Below are positions 1-8,634 of a DNA stretch of 64,000 bases, in pieces. This DNA is from CAUZJO01 sp963580245 (lineage in GTDB: Bacteria; Sumerlaeota; Sumerlaeia; MVZB01): assembly GCA_963580245.1 (NCBI GenBank), contig CAUZJO010000002.1, positions 28,262 through 92,261 of the forward strand, in the 5' to 3' direction. A program made the position numbers and the translations under genes. How positions within the stretch are numbered: position 1 is the first letter of the stretch; each line of letters starts with the position of its first letter. The notes under the pieces were generated by a model. The model saw only the letters and a list, made by a program, of their open reading frames with translations, searched no databases and was not told the origin of the DNA.

Positions 1-343
1 GCGTGAGGCGGCGATGGCGATCGAATTGGCGACGGGCTGCGAAGACGACGGCCGTAATGGCCATCGGCGTCACCACCACGGCCAGGATCACGTGACTGGC
101 CAGAAGCACCAAATAGGCCGTCCGCACCCATCCCAGGTCGGGGAACGTCGTGTGGCCGACCTTATAGTGATACGTGAGGTACGAGGTCAAAAACAGCGCC
201 GAGAGAACGAGGGCGGCGCTCATCAGCCAGCCATGGGTGCGGATCCGGCGGGTCTTGATCGCCACCAAGGCCAGAACCAGCACGATGGCCACGGTGGAAT
301 TCAGACAAGCGTTCAGTTTGGGGAGTTGGGAAAGTTCGAGCAT
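1..343 (-). CDS. DUF420 membrane protein, oxidase assembly type (partial, left edge)
   Basis: The frame opens at an ATG at 341-343 and runs off the left edge without a stop, so about 114 codons are visible. The product has hydrophobic spans near residues 14-30, 43-58 and 75-97, with the segments TSYLTYHYKVG and RTAYLVLLASHVILA followed by TPMAI. These are typical of DUF420 (COG2322, YozB/CtaM-like), small membrane proteins found beside heme-copper oxidase genes and implicated in oxidase maturation. It lies downstream of ctaB on the same strand, which supports that role. A repeat-rich stretch of about 450 bp separates it from ctaB, so it may be transcribed separately. The family call rests on motif recognition; the function is inferred from context. 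Confidence 0.8.
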   Translation of the reverse strand, partial: MLELSQLPKLNACLNSTVAIVLVLALVAIKTRRIRTHGWLMSAALVLSALFLTSYLTYHYKVGHTTFPDLGWVRTAYLVLLASHVILAVVVTPMAITAVVFAARRQFDRHRRLT

Positions 344-378
344 TTGCCGCGAGGTTCTGTCCGGTCCGGGCGACGGGC

Positions 379-736
379 GTCGCGTCACCAGTCAAATGTC
401 GGCGGGTGAGTTCAGACCGCCCTTCGATACACTCGTTCCCGCGCAGTCCCGTAGAGACGACCGCTTTCAGCCCAGCCATTCATGGCTGGGGAAATGTCGC
501 CGGGATCCGTTGAGTCCCATCGGGACGAATGAACGATTCGCGAATTCCCGGTTCATACGCGCAATTCTCAGCCGTCCCTATGGGACTGCTCTGATTCATC
601 CATGAGACCCAGCCCTAAAGGGCTGGGCTGAAAGCGGTCGTCCCTCCGGGACTCTTTATCCAACAGGCTGGTTGTCGCGTCACCGATCAAATGTCGGCGG
701 GTCAGTTTAGGCCGCCCTTCGATACGTTGGTTCCCG
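379..736. repeat. Palindromic module between 63-bp direct repeats
   Basis: Two 63-bp direct repeats (379-441 and 674-736) differ at about 8 positions. Between them lie palindromic blocks: hairpins around the word CGTCCCTCCGGGACT and a stem built on AGCCCTAAAGGGCT followed by GGGCTGAAAGCGGTCGTCCC. The same word order (stem, GGGCTGAAAGCG, TCGTCCC, GGGACT) occurs in the 129-bp elements at 25233, 38458 and 46917, so this looks like a more diverged or composite member of the same class. I see no coding potential in 344-796; the open frames here are low-complexity shadows of the palindromes. Confidence 0.75.
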
Positions 737-796
737 GCAATTCAGGGACTCGGCTCCAGGATTCCCGTCATCCAGCACGTGATGCGTGACATGACA

Positions 797-2122
797 CTAG
801 AGGATCGGGCCGGGCGGCATCGGCGCTTTATCGGCGATCATCAGGACAAGTAGGATCGGCAGATAAGCGATCGACGCCAGGAACAAGTTTGTCGCCCTCT
901 CGCGCGTCGGCCGGGAATAGAGCCGATACGCCAACCAGAGAAAGCCCAAACCCAGGATCGCGGCGCACGGGGCATAGAGGGCCCCGGTTGCGCCAAACAG
1001 GACCGGCATCAAGCTGACGGGGACAAGGGCGACGACGTAGGCGACGCTAGTGGCCCCGGTGGCACGACCCGTCGGGTCGAGAACCGCGTACATCGGGAAT
1101 CCCGCCGCGCCGTATTGCTCGCGATACTTCCACGCGATGGCCAGGAAATGGGGAATCTGCCACAGGAACAGGACAAAGAACATTGTCCAGGCCATCGGTT
1201 CGTTGCCCCCGCCGCCGGCGACCCAACCGATCACGGGCGGCAGCGCCCCGGCAATCGCCCCGGCCAGTGTCGAGAGCGTGTTGATGCGTTTGAGCGGCGT
1301 ATAGAGGAATAGGTAAACTGCCAACGTCAGGGCGGCGAGAAAGCCAGCGTGCAGGTTGACCGTCAACGTCAGGATCGCGATGCCGGCGATCGAGAGCGTC
1401 ACGCCCATCAACATCGCGGCCGGCGGAGAGACGCGACCGGTGGGGATGGGCCGGCCGGCCGTGCGCGGCATCCGGGCGTCCTCGGCTCTTTCCATGAACT
1501 GATTGAGCGCGCTCGATCCGCAGGCGACGAGTCCCGTGCCAATCAACGCGCGGGCAAACAGCCAGCCGTCAAAACCCGCCCGCGCCGCCATGTAGAACCC
1601 AATGGAAGTCGTGACGAGGACCAAGCCGTTGAGATTCAGTTTTGTCAGATCTTTGGCATCGCGCCAGGCACCCGGGCCGAATCGAACTCGGGTCTTGCGA
1701 GCAGGGCGTTCGCGTCGCGAGACGCGCAGGCTTCCGGCAAGGACATAGACGAGAATCATCGAAACGGCGATGATAAACGCCCACTGGCTCAACTCACCCA
1801 TCGAACGCACCCCGGCTGGCGGCAGGGCCGACAGGGTCGATACGCCCCCGGCCCAGGCGGGCGCGACGACGAAGGCGAACGCCACGGTCGGTTTAAAAAC
1901 GGTGGCCGGTCCGAGCCGTCCGGCCCAGACCACTCCCAGGGTCAGCACGAGCAGACAGAAGCCCACCAAGGCCAGCCCAACGGGAAGCGAAGTCGAGTTG
2001 GGTAGGGATCGCCCTATTCCATCCGAAAGCGGGGCCAGCGAAACGACGAACAGGAGAATCGCCACGGGCAGGGAAAACCAGATCCACTGATGGCGGCTGA
2101 GGGGTTGGGGGGTTGGTGTCAT
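797..2122 (-). CDS. ctaB: Protoheme IX farnesyltransferase (heme O synthase) with N-terminal extension
   Basis: CtaB/CyoE is a UbiA-superfamily membrane prenyltransferase that attaches a farnesyl group to heme B, giving the heme O needed by the oxidase. The C-terminal ~290 residues carry the first polyprenyl-binding region, NQFMERAEDARMPRTAGRP (the N-x3-E-x3-D form of the motif), and the second around YREQYGAAGFPM. About 130 extra residues with three or four membrane spans precede the UbiA domain, making the protein (441 residues) much longer than the usual ~300. They do not resemble heme A synthase. I chose the ATG at 2122 because the longer open frame would run deep into the subunit IV gene; this start leaves a 7-bp gap. 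It is the second-last gene of the respiratory operon. Confidence 0.9.
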   Translation of the reverse strand: MTPTPQPLSRHQWIWFSLPVAILLFVVSLAPLSDGIGRSLPNSTSLPVGLALVGFCLLVLTLGVVWAGRLGPATVFKPTVAFAFVVAPAWAGGVSTLSALPPAGVRSMGELSQWAFIIAVSMILVYVLAGSLRVSRRERPARKTRVRFGPGAWRDAKDLTKLNLNGLVLVTTSIGFYMAARAGFDGWLFARALIGTGLVACGSSALNQFMERAEDARMPRTAGRPIPTGRVSPPAAMLMGVTLSIAGIAILTLTVNLHAGFLAALTLAVYLFLYTPLKRINTLSTLAGAIAGALPPVIGWVAGGGGNEPMAWTMFFVLFLWQIPHFLAIAWKYREQYGAAGFPMYAVLDPTGRATGATSVAYVVALVPVSLMPVLFGATGALYAPCAAILGLGFLWLAYRLYSRPTRERATNLFLASIAYLPILLVLMIADKAPMPPGPIL

Positions 2123-2129
2123 CGGATCG

Positions 2130-2600
2130 CTAATGGGCTTCGACGGCGAGCTCGCCTTCGTGGGTCGCTTGGGCCTCGCTGGCCTCGTCGGCGCCATGCT
2201 CGGCCTCGGTGCCTGCGGGGGCATCTTCGATCAGAAGCGTGCTCGCGCGAGGCAGCTCGGCCTGGATCGCGCGGGCCTCAATGGGATCAACCCAACCTCG
2301 CAGCGTCGTATCGACCAGGGTGAATGAGAAAAAAATCAGCACGAACAGGAAACTGGATATGAAGATGACCAGATTGAATTTCTCATCGTGGTAGAGGTGC
2401 ATAAAAAACAGCGCCACAAGCGAGGCCTTGACCGTGGCAATCAACAGGGCCAGCGGCGTATTGACGGGGCCGAGGTCCACGAAAGCAACCGCGATGGTGA
2501 CCACGGTGCCCACCATCAACGCCGCCCAAATGGCCACGTAAGCACTCACGGGGGAGATGTGACGATGGCTTTGACCCGCGCTATGACTCGTGTCACTCAT
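2130..2600 (-). CDS. Cytochrome c oxidase subunit IV, prokaryotic type
   Basis: A 156-residue protein with three predicted membrane spans (about residues 20-40, 48-68 and 75-97). The word KASLVALFFMHLYHDEKFN in the middle is characteristic of the bacterial subunit IV / CtaF family. The C-terminal ~45 residues are an alanine- and glutamate-rich tail with no recognisable fold. It sits 2 bp from ctaE and 7 bp from ctaB, inside the oxidase operon. Subunit IV is a small accessory subunit thought to stabilise the heme-copper oxidase core. The family call is firm; the function of the acidic tail is unknown. Confidence 0.85.
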   Translation of the reverse strand: MSDTSHSAGQSHRHISPVSAYVAIWAALMVGTVVTIAVAFVDLGPVNTPLALLIATVKASLVALFFMHLYHDEKFNLVIFISSFLFVLIFFSFTLVDTTLRGWVDPIEARAIQAELPRASTLLIEDAPAGTEAEHGADEASEAQATHEGELAVEAH

Positions 2601-2602
2601 GG

Positions 2603-3322
2603 CTACGTCCTGTCAATGAGATAAAGCATCGGGAACAGATAGATCCAGATCAAGTCAACGATGTGCCAGTAGAGCCCAACGGTCTCGACCGGCGTATAGT
2701 ATTCACTATTAAAGGTTCGTTTCGTGCTCAACCATAAAACCCATCCGAGTACGAACATCCCGGCCAATACGTGAAAGCCGTGCAGACCGGTCATCATGAA
2801 ATAACAGCTCATGAAAATACGCGCATTGTCCGCCACGGCGAAGGCGGCCTCGCTCCCTTGCACATGTTCGGGTTTGAAAAACATGCCGGGCAAAAAACCG
2901 AGATGTATCTTATGTGAATACTCGAAATACTTGACGACCATAAAGACGCCGGCCAGCGCGATGGTCAGGACCAATTGCAAGCGCAGCTGCTTGAGGTTGC
3001 CCGTCTGCGCGGCGCGCACGGCGAGGGCCATGGTCAGGCTGCTCAGGATCAGGACCCCCGTGTTCAGCGCCCCCGCGCGTAGATCCAACAGGCGACTGGC
3101 GTTATTAAACAGCTCGGGATGAAAAGAGCGGAAAACGCCGTAGGCGAGGAACAGGCCGCTGAACAGGAGTATCTCGGTCGCGAGGAACAGCCACATGCCC
3201 AATTTCGCGGAGGCGTATTGCTGATCCATTGTGTCGAAGTGATGCGCCAGCATCGGATGATGCTCGTGCTCTTCGTCTTCGATGGCGGCGTGGGGCAGGT
3301 CGTCGGTCTGTGAATGACTCAT
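2603..3322 (-). CDS. ctaE: Cytochrome c oxidase subunit III
   Basis: Subunit III of the heme-copper oxidase, an integral membrane protein that stabilises the catalytic subunit and its proton-uptake path. The translation shows KLGMWLFLATEILLFSGLF in the first span, a C-terminal MMTGLHGFHVLAGM and GLYWHIVDLIWIYLFPMLYL, all hallmark subunit III words. The length (about 239 residues) matches the family's seven-span or shortened form. An ATG at 3322 is preferred over an in-frame GTG at 3337, five codons upstream; neither has a strong ribosome-binding site. It lies between ctaD (44-bp gap) and the subunit IV gene (2-bp gap) on the same transcript. Confidence 0.93.
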   Translation of the reverse strand: MSHSQTDDLPHAAIEDEEHEHHPMLAHHFDTMDQQYASAKLGMWLFLATEILLFSGLFLAYGVFRSFHPELFNNASRLLDLRAGALNTGVLILSSLTMALAVRAAQTGNLKQLRLQLVLTIALAGVFMVVKYFEYSHKIHLGFLPGMFFKPEHVQGSEAAFAVADNARIFMSCYFMMTGLHGFHVLAGMFVLGWVLWLSTKRTFNSEYYTPVETVGLYWHIVDLIWIYLFPMLYLIDRT

Positions 3323-3366
3323 GGTGTTGGGCGTCACCCGTTTTGATTCAATTCGGGAGGTCAGCG

Positions 3367-5016
3367 TCAGCGCTTGACCGTGGCTTTCTCCGGCTCCACC
3401 CCGTAATCATATGGCGGGTGGAGGACGATCGGTGTATCGGCGAAATTCGCTTGTATAGGCGGAGATTCGGTTTCCCACTCCAGCGACTTGAGGTTCCAGG
3501 GGTTCTTGCCGGCCTTCTCGCCCTTGAACAGCGACCAGATGAAGTAGCTATACATGACCACGATACCCAACCCCATGACCCAGGCGCCGACCGAGGAGAA
3601 GGCGTGGAGGGGCTGGAATTGCGCGTCGTAGGTCGCGTAACGCCGCGGCATGCCCTGGCTGCCCATAATGAACTGCGGGATGAAGATGAGATTGAACCCT
3701 AGAAAGATGATGGCGCATGTAATTCGGGCAATCCATTCGGGGTACATGCGGCCGAACATCTTGGGCCACCAATAGTGCAGGCCGCCGAAGAACGCGATGA
3801 CCGTGCCGCCCACCATCACGTAGTGGAAGTGGGCGACGACGAAGTAGGTATCGTGCAGATGCACGTCAACGCCGACGCTGCCCAACGGCAGACCCGTCAG
3901 GCCACCGATCGTGAACAGGAAGATAAATGCCAGCGCGTAGAGCATCGGCGTGTCCAGCTTGATCTGGCCGCGATATAAGGTAACGGTCCAGTTGAAGATC
4001 TTGATCGCCGAGGGGATGGCCACCAAAAACGTCAGGGCCGAGAAGATCATGATGGCGATCTCGGACTGGCCGCTGGTGAACATGTGGTGGCCCCACACGA
4101 TGAAGCTGATGAGGGCAATGGCCAGACTTGAGTAGACGATGAATGAGTATCCGAAGATTGGCTTGCGGGAGAAATGCGGGATGATCTCGCTGATGATCGC
4201 CATGCCGGGCAGGATCATGATGTAGACGGCCGGGTGGGAATAGAACCAGAAGAAATGCTGATACAGCACGGGGTCGCCGCCCATCATTGGATCGAATATA
4301 CCAATGTGGGCGACGCGTTCGATGATCAGGAGAAGCAACGTGATGCCCAAGACGGGAGTGGCGAGCACTTGGATAATGGCCGTCGCGTAGATGCCCCAAA
4401 CAAACAGCGGCATGCGGAACCAACCCATTCCCGGCGCCCGCATCTTGTGCGTCGTCACGATGAAGTTCAGCCCCGTGAAGATGGACGAGAACCCGAGGAT
4501 GAACACGGCCAGCGTCATCGAAACGACGCTGGTATTGGTATCGACGCTATAGGGGGTATAAAAAGTCCAGCCCGTATCGACCGCGCCGACGACGATCGAA
4601 TAGACGGCGAAGACGGCCCCGATGACGTAGATATAGAAGCTCATGAGATTGAGCCGGGGGAAGGCGACGTCCTTGGCTCCGATCATAATGGGCAGGAAAA
4701 AGTTGCCGAGGATGGCCGGGACCGACGGGATGATGAACAGAAAGACCATGATCGCCCCGTGGAGCGTGAACGCCTTGTTATAGTTCTCGTTGCTGCCGAG
4801 GATGCTGATTTGTGGGGTGATTAGTTCGGTCCGGAGCAGGACGGCGAACATACCGCCCAACAGAAAGGCAGCCATGATCCAGATCATGTAGAGGACGCCG
4901 ATCCGTTTGTGGTCCAACGTTATGATCCAGGACATGATCCCGCTCTGGGATTTCAGGTAACTGACGTCATGTCCGATGGGATGGGCGCCAGGGGATGGGA
5001 TGGTTGCGGTTGACAT
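3367..5016 (-). CDS. ctaD: Cytochrome c oxidase subunit I, A2-type
   Basis: The catalytic subunit reduces oxygen to water at a heme-CuB centre and pumps protons. Conserved words in order are FTLHG (low-spin heme ligand), YSHPAVYIMILPG (CuB histidine and cross-linked tyrosine), WGHHMFTSGQ (two CuB histidines) and HDTYFVVAHFHYVM (both heme ligands). The proton channel motif is YSHPAVY, lacking the glutamate of HPEVY, which places it in the A2 group of heme-copper oxidases, as in Rhodothermus and Thermus caa3 enzymes. The length of 549 residues is normal. It lies 7 bp from ctaC. The assignment is secure. Confidence 0.97.
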   Translation of the reverse strand: MSTATIPSPGAHPIGHDVSYLKSQSGIMSWIITLDHKRIGVLYMIWIMAAFLLGGMFAVLLRTELITPQISILGSNENYNKAFTLHGAIMVFLFIIPSVPAILGNFFLPIMIGAKDVAFPRLNLMSFYIYVIGAVFAVYSIVVGAVDTGWTFYTPYSVDTNTSVVSMTLAVFILGFSSIFTGLNFIVTTHKMRAPGMGWFRMPLFVWGIYATAIIQVLATPVLGITLLLLIIERVAHIGIFDPMMGGDPVLYQHFFWFYSHPAVYIMILPGMAIISEIIPHFSRKPIFGYSFIVYSSLAIALISFIVWGHHMFTSGQSEIAIMIFSALTFLVAIPSAIKIFNWTVTLYRGQIKLDTPMLYALAFIFLFTIGGLTGLPLGSVGVDVHLHDTYFVVAHFHYVMVGGTVIAFFGGLHYWWPKMFGRMYPEWIARITCAIIFLGFNLIFIPQFIMGSQGMPRRYATYDAQFQPLHAFSSVGAWVMGLGIVVMYSYFIWSLFKGEKAGKNPWNLKSLEWETESPPIQANFADTPIVLHPPYDYGVEPEKATVKR

Positions 5017-5023
5017 GGATCAG

Positions 5024-5989
5024 TTACCCTTCTTTCTCCATTCCGACTTTCAGTGTCTTGATGTATTCGATCAGGAACGTGACGTGATCGTCTTTCAACA
5101 GACCGACATAGGTCGGCATCACGCCGGCCCGGTATCCTTGGACGATCTTGGCATTCGGGTTCATGATCGACTCGCGAATATACTCTTCATCGACGGTGAT
5201 CGAGCTGCCGTCGGCCAGGTGTTCGCGCTTGCCGAAGACGCCCAGAAGCGGTGGGCATTCCTTCTTGGAGTCGTCGATGCTGTGGCATTTGAAACAGGCC
5301 CGCTTTTCAAACAGGAGCTTACCCGCTTCGGCCGGAGGCAATTCCCCAATATCGATACCTCCGCCGTCCAGCCAATCTTGAAACGGCTCGGGTTCGGCAA
5401 CATTTAAGATGGCGACCATTTCCGAGTGTCCCGAGCCGCAGTATTCCGCGCAGTAGACCCGGTGTTCGCCCATCACGGTCGGCTCGAACCACATGGTCGT
5501 GTACCGATTAGGAAGGACGTCATTCTTCGCGCGGAAGCTTGGGACGAAGAAGCTGTGCAGGACGTCTTCGGAGGTCATGATCAGCTTGATCGCCCGGCCG
5601 GCGGGCACCCAGATTTCATCCACCGTCCTGGTGCCGTCGGGGTAGGTGAACTCCCACTGCCAGCGTTTGGCCGTGACGTTGATCTCGTAAGCCCCGTGCG
5701 GCGCCACCCTCAGTTTGAAATACAGGTCGAAACCCCAGACGAACATGACGGCGAGGATCAGGGTGGGGAGCACCGTCCAAATGATCTCGAGCCAATTGCT
5801 GTGGTCGATTTTGGGCGTCGTCTCCCCTTCCCCGCGTTCGCGATAGCGAATGACGAACCAAACCATCAGCGCGACGATCAGGATGAAGAAGAAGACGCAG
5901 ATCCAGTAGATGAAATAATAGAGGTCATCGACCATGGGCGCGAAGGTCGAGGCCTGCCGCGGCATTTGGATTGTTGCTTCTTTACCCAT
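5024..5989 (-). CDS. ctaC: Cytochrome c oxidase subunit II with C-terminal cytochrome c domain
   Basis: Subunit II accepts electrons at its dinuclear CuA site. Two membrane spans (about residues 25-48 and 68-90) are followed by a cupredoxin domain with VLHSFFVPSFRAKNDVLP and CAEYCGSGHSEM, the CuA ligands. A C-terminal domain (about residues 220-321) holds one heme c site, CFKCH, with a likely methionine ligand in GVMPTYVG, so the enzyme is caa3-type with its cytochrome c fused in. No clear lipoprotein signal is present. It is the first oxidase structural gene after sco, with a 65-bp gap. The fused cytochrome is the expected electron entry from alternative complex III. Confidence 0.96.
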   Translation of the reverse strand: MGKEATIQMPRQASTFAPMVDDLYYFIYWICVFFFILIVALMVWFVIRYRERGEGETTPKIDHSNWLEIIWTVLPTLILAVMFVWGFDLYFKLRVAPHGAYEINVTAKRWQWEFTYPDGTRTVDEIWVPAGRAIKLIMTSEDVLHSFFVPSFRAKNDVLPNRYTTMWFEPTVMGEHRVYCAEYCGSGHSEMVAILNVAEPEPFQDWLDGGGIDIGELPPAEAGKLLFEKRACFKCHSIDDSKKECPPLLGVFGKREHLADGSSITVDEEYIRESIMNPNAKIVQGYRAGVMPTYVGLLKDDHVTFLIEYIKTLKVGMEKEG

Positions 5990-6054
5990 CTTCCCTATTC
6001 AGTCATCCATTCAGTCGCTCGATCGCGATCCGGGGTCCGGCCCATGGATTCCTC

Positions 6055-6942
6055 TCAGGCCGGCGCGCCGGTCGGTTTATGCGGATGCCGGTCATCCGCC
6101 GGGTCGGCATGGCTCGCCCGCAGGCGGCGCTTGCGTCGTTCGAGGAGGATCAGGCACCCGATCAGCAGGCCGAGAAAGGCCAACGTCAAAGCGCCACCGA
6201 TCCGCATCAGGAGCATCGCGTTGGCGACGTAACGTTGCGTGCCCGGATCGAAATGATAGCAGTTCAAGAAGAACTGTTCGAAGACCGAGCCGATGGCGCC
6301 GTCGGCGGCCTCGAACAGCGCCAGGCGCAGGTCCTTGACGCGAAAATTGAAGCCGTCCAGGTAGCGCGAGATCTTGCCCTCGGGCGTCAGGATCATGATC
6401 GCCGAGGCGTGGGCATATTCCCCGGTATTCTCGACGTAGTTGTAACGAAATCCGACCGCGTCCGCCAACTTCGCAATGTTCTCCTGTTCACCCACGTGCC
6501 AGTGCCAGCCGCGCGCGGCTTCGGGCCGTCCATAATCTTCGATGTAGTTGGCCTTTGTCTGCTCGGCGAGCTGGTGCTGTTCCTTTGGGTCAATGCTGAC
6601 GGTCACGATTTCGAACTGGTCGCCCGGCGTCCAATTGAGTTCCTTGAGCCCCTCAGTGAGGGCATTGAGCGACATGTCACAGAGCATCGGGCACGTGTAA
6701 TAGACTAAATTGAGCACGACGGGCCGCTCGTTGTTCAGATACTGCTTGAGCGCGACGGTTTGGCCGGTGGAATCGGTGAACGTCAGGTCGGCGGGGACCG
6801 AGGCGCCCAGAAGCTCGTCGATCCCGACACCCTGCAGCGGCTGCGGGATGTATGGCTCAGCCCGAGCGCCGTCCATCGCAAGGACGACCAAGAGGCAAAT
6901 CTGGAGCAGCAATCCGAATGGCATGGGGTGATAACGTTTCAT
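6055..6942 (-). CDS. SCO1/SenC-family copper chaperone
   Basis: SCO proteins are membrane-anchored thioredoxin-fold copper carriers that help build the CuA site of subunit II. The protein begins with a signal-like segment ending near ARAEPY, has the copper motif CPMLC (C-x3-C) after VLNLVYYT, and a distal histidine in GEYAHAS. A single membrane span and basic tail sit at the C-terminus (about residues 235-275), an arrangement common in SCO proteins of alternative complex III operons. I chose the ATG at 6942 because GAGGA lies six bases upstream; frames opening at 6948 or 6960 lack such spacing. It is located between the complex III and oxidase genes. Confidence 0.9.
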   Translation of the reverse strand: MKRYHPMPFGLLLQICLLVVLAMDGARAEPYIPQPLQGVGIDELLGASVPADLTFTDSTGQTVALKQYLNNERPVVLNLVYYTCPMLCDMSLNALTEGLKELNWTPGDQFEIVTVSIDPKEQHQLAEQTKANYIEDYGRPEAARGWHWHVGEQENIAKLADAVGFRYNYVENTGEYAHASAIMILTPEGKISRYLDGFNFRVKDLRLALFEAADGAIGSVFEQFFLNCYHFDPGTQRYVANAMLLMRIGGALTLAFLGLLIGCLILLERRKRRLRASHADPADDRHPHKPTGAPA

Positions 6943-6956
6943 GAACATCCTCGATC

Positions 6957-7397
6957 TCACTTAAGGCGATCCGCGCGCGTCGTCGCTCCGTCCTCGCCGG
7001 CCGGCGGCGCGGGCGACTGTGCGGGCGCCGTTTCGGTCCCTTCTTCGACCGGCGCGGCCTCTTCCTCTGGTTCCTCGGGCGTGACGGCGAGCGGAAGGTC
7101 CAGTTGCCGCCGCCAGGGGTTTATGGCCTCCAGCTCCATCGCGCGGTCGATGGGGATTTGAACGCCCCCGGTTTCCGCGTCGACCAGCGCATAGTGAAAG
7201 AGCTTCTCCGCCTCCGCCGCTCTGAGTTCGCGCAGGTAGGGAACCACCTTCAGTTCCACTTTATCACGCACGTGCGCCTGCTTCCAAAATGAAAAGAAAT
7301 AAATGCAGGCGAAAAAGACCGCGAAAATGATGATCACCGTAACGACAGCCGTGAAGAAGATGACGGTGTTGTAGGGTTCCGAATCGTCGTGAGCCAT
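6957..7397 (-). CDS. Single-span membrane protein of the act-cta operon, function unknown
   Basis: The annotated frame starts at the ATG at 7397 (MAHDDSEPYNTVIFF); the open frame extends further upstream but there lies inside actF. The 146-residue product has one strongly hydrophobic span (about residues 10-35, rich in V, I and F) ending in YFFSFWKQAHV, then a conserved-looking soluble part and a tail rich in proline and glutamate. It sits 10 bp after actF and 14 bp before sco, so it is cotranscribed with both. Small one-span proteins at this position occur in other alternative complex III loci, but I do not recognise a named family. A structural or assembly role linking complex III with the oxidase is a guess from position. 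Confidence 0.75.
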   Translation of the reverse strand: MAHDDSEPYNTVIFFTAVVTVIIIFAVFFACIYFFSFWKQAHVRDKVELKVVPYLRELRAAEAEKLFHYALVDAETGGVQIPIDRAMELEAINPWRRQLDLPLAVTPEEPEEEAAPVEEGTETAPAQSPAPPAGEDGATTRADRLK

Positions 7398-7407
7398 AAC
7401 AATCGCC

Positions 7408-8634
7408 TCATTGATTCTCAAATGCGATGGAGTCGGCCAGGTACGGATCGCGCACCGGCACCAGCGGGCACTTGGACAGCCGCCACAACAAAACCAGCCC
7501 GAAGAAGCAACCCATCCCCAAGAACAGGCATGGATCGACCCAGCTAAACGGAACACCGTGACCGCCATGCTCGCCTTGAAGCCCCAGCGTCGGCATCACC
7601 ACCCAATAAAGGTCTAAAAAATGCACGATCAACATCCAGATGGCCCCCAGTGAAATCATCAGACGGTTGCGCTTGGCGTGATAGGAGAGCAGGAAGAAGA
7701 ACGGGAAGACGAAGTGCCCGTAGACCAGGAACCAACTATAGGTTTTCCAACCCCCCTCCCAGCGGTGAATGTACCAGATCGTCTCTTCGGGGATGTTGGC
7801 CATCCAGATGAGGAGGAGCTGGGAAATCGATATGTAAGCCCAAAAGACGACGAACGCGAACAGCAGCTTGCCCAAATCGTGCAGGTGTTCGGCCGTAATG
7901 GCCTTGCCGACCACACCCGTCGACATGACCGCCACGCAAACAAGGATCAACACGGCCAGGCCGGCGATGAACGACCCGGCGAAGTAGTAGACGCCGAAGA
8001 TCGTCGAGTACCAATGCGCGTCGAGCGACATGAGCAAATCGAAGGCGAAGAACGTGGTCGTGAACGCGAACAGGATGAGCCCGGGGGCGCTCATCCGCCG
8101 CATGGCCTCGACCAGCTTCCAGTCTCCGGTTTCATCCTGCCTCAGCGAGCGGCGATAGAGGAAACCGCCCATGCCGATCCAGATCGCGAAATAGATGACG
8201 ATGCGCAGCATGAAGAACTTCAAATTGAGAAAGGGGCGCTTTTGCTCGAGCAATGTGTCACCGGCCACCTTCTGCGGGTCGGCCCAGATGTAGAGGTCGT
8301 CCATCCAAAACAGGATCGGGACCACGAGCAGCAGCATCAGCCAGAAATTCATCATGATCGCCTCGCCCAAGCGCCGGACGACCACGCTCCAGCGGGCATG
8401 GGTCACGTGGGCCGTCAGCACGAAGAACATCGCCCCAAGCGAGACCGAGACATAGAACGTGTAGCACGTCAGATAGGAGTACTTGAAATGCAGGGCCGCC
8501 TCGTCGCTGGTGAACAGCCCGATCGCGGAAAAACCCAGCAGCGCGACGGTCGCGGCCAGCAGTTTCATGCCAAGCGACCACACGCGTTCGGAGTCCAGGC
8601 GATAGTCGACGTTCTCGGTTTCGGCAAGGCTCAT
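7408..8634 (-). CDS. actF: Alternative complex III subunit ActF
   Basis: A 408-residue polytopic membrane protein with about ten predicted spans. The words HFKYSYLTCYTFYVSVSLGAM, FMLRIVIYFAIWIG, FFAFDLLMSLDAHWYSTIFG and FVFPFFFLLSYHAKR are typical of the ActF family, which lacks cofactors and resembles half of the NrfD-like ActC fold. In alternative complex III it packs beside ActC in the membrane and may help proton transfer. The start overlaps the actE stop by four bases (8631-8634), indicating translational coupling. The assignment is based on family resemblance plus the complete act gene order. Confidence 0.92.
   Translation of the reverse strand: MSLAETENVDYRLDSERVWSLGMKLLAATVALLGFSAIGLFTSDEAALHFKYSYLTCYTFYVSVSLGAMFFVLTAHVTHARWSVVVRRLGEAIMMNFWLMLLLVVPILFWMDDLYIWADPQKVAGDTLLEQKRPFLNLKFFMLRIVIYFAIWIGMGGFLYRRSLRQDETGDWKLVEAMRRMSAPGLILFAFTTTFFAFDLLMSLDAHWYSTIFGVYYFAGSFIAGLAVLILVCVAVMSTGVVGKAITAEHLHDLGKLLFAFVVFWAYISISQLLLIWMANIPEETIWYIHRWEGGWKTYSWFLVYGHFVFPFFFLLSYHAKRNRLMISLGAIWMLIVHFLDLYWVVMPTLGLQGEHGGHGVPFSWVDPCLFLGMGCFFGLVLLWRLSKCPLVPVRDPYLADSIAFENQ

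Noticed and set aside
797..2122. Fusion of heme A synthase (ctaA) to ctaB
   Set aside because: The N-terminal extension is too short (about 130 residues) and lacks the histidine ligands of CtaA.
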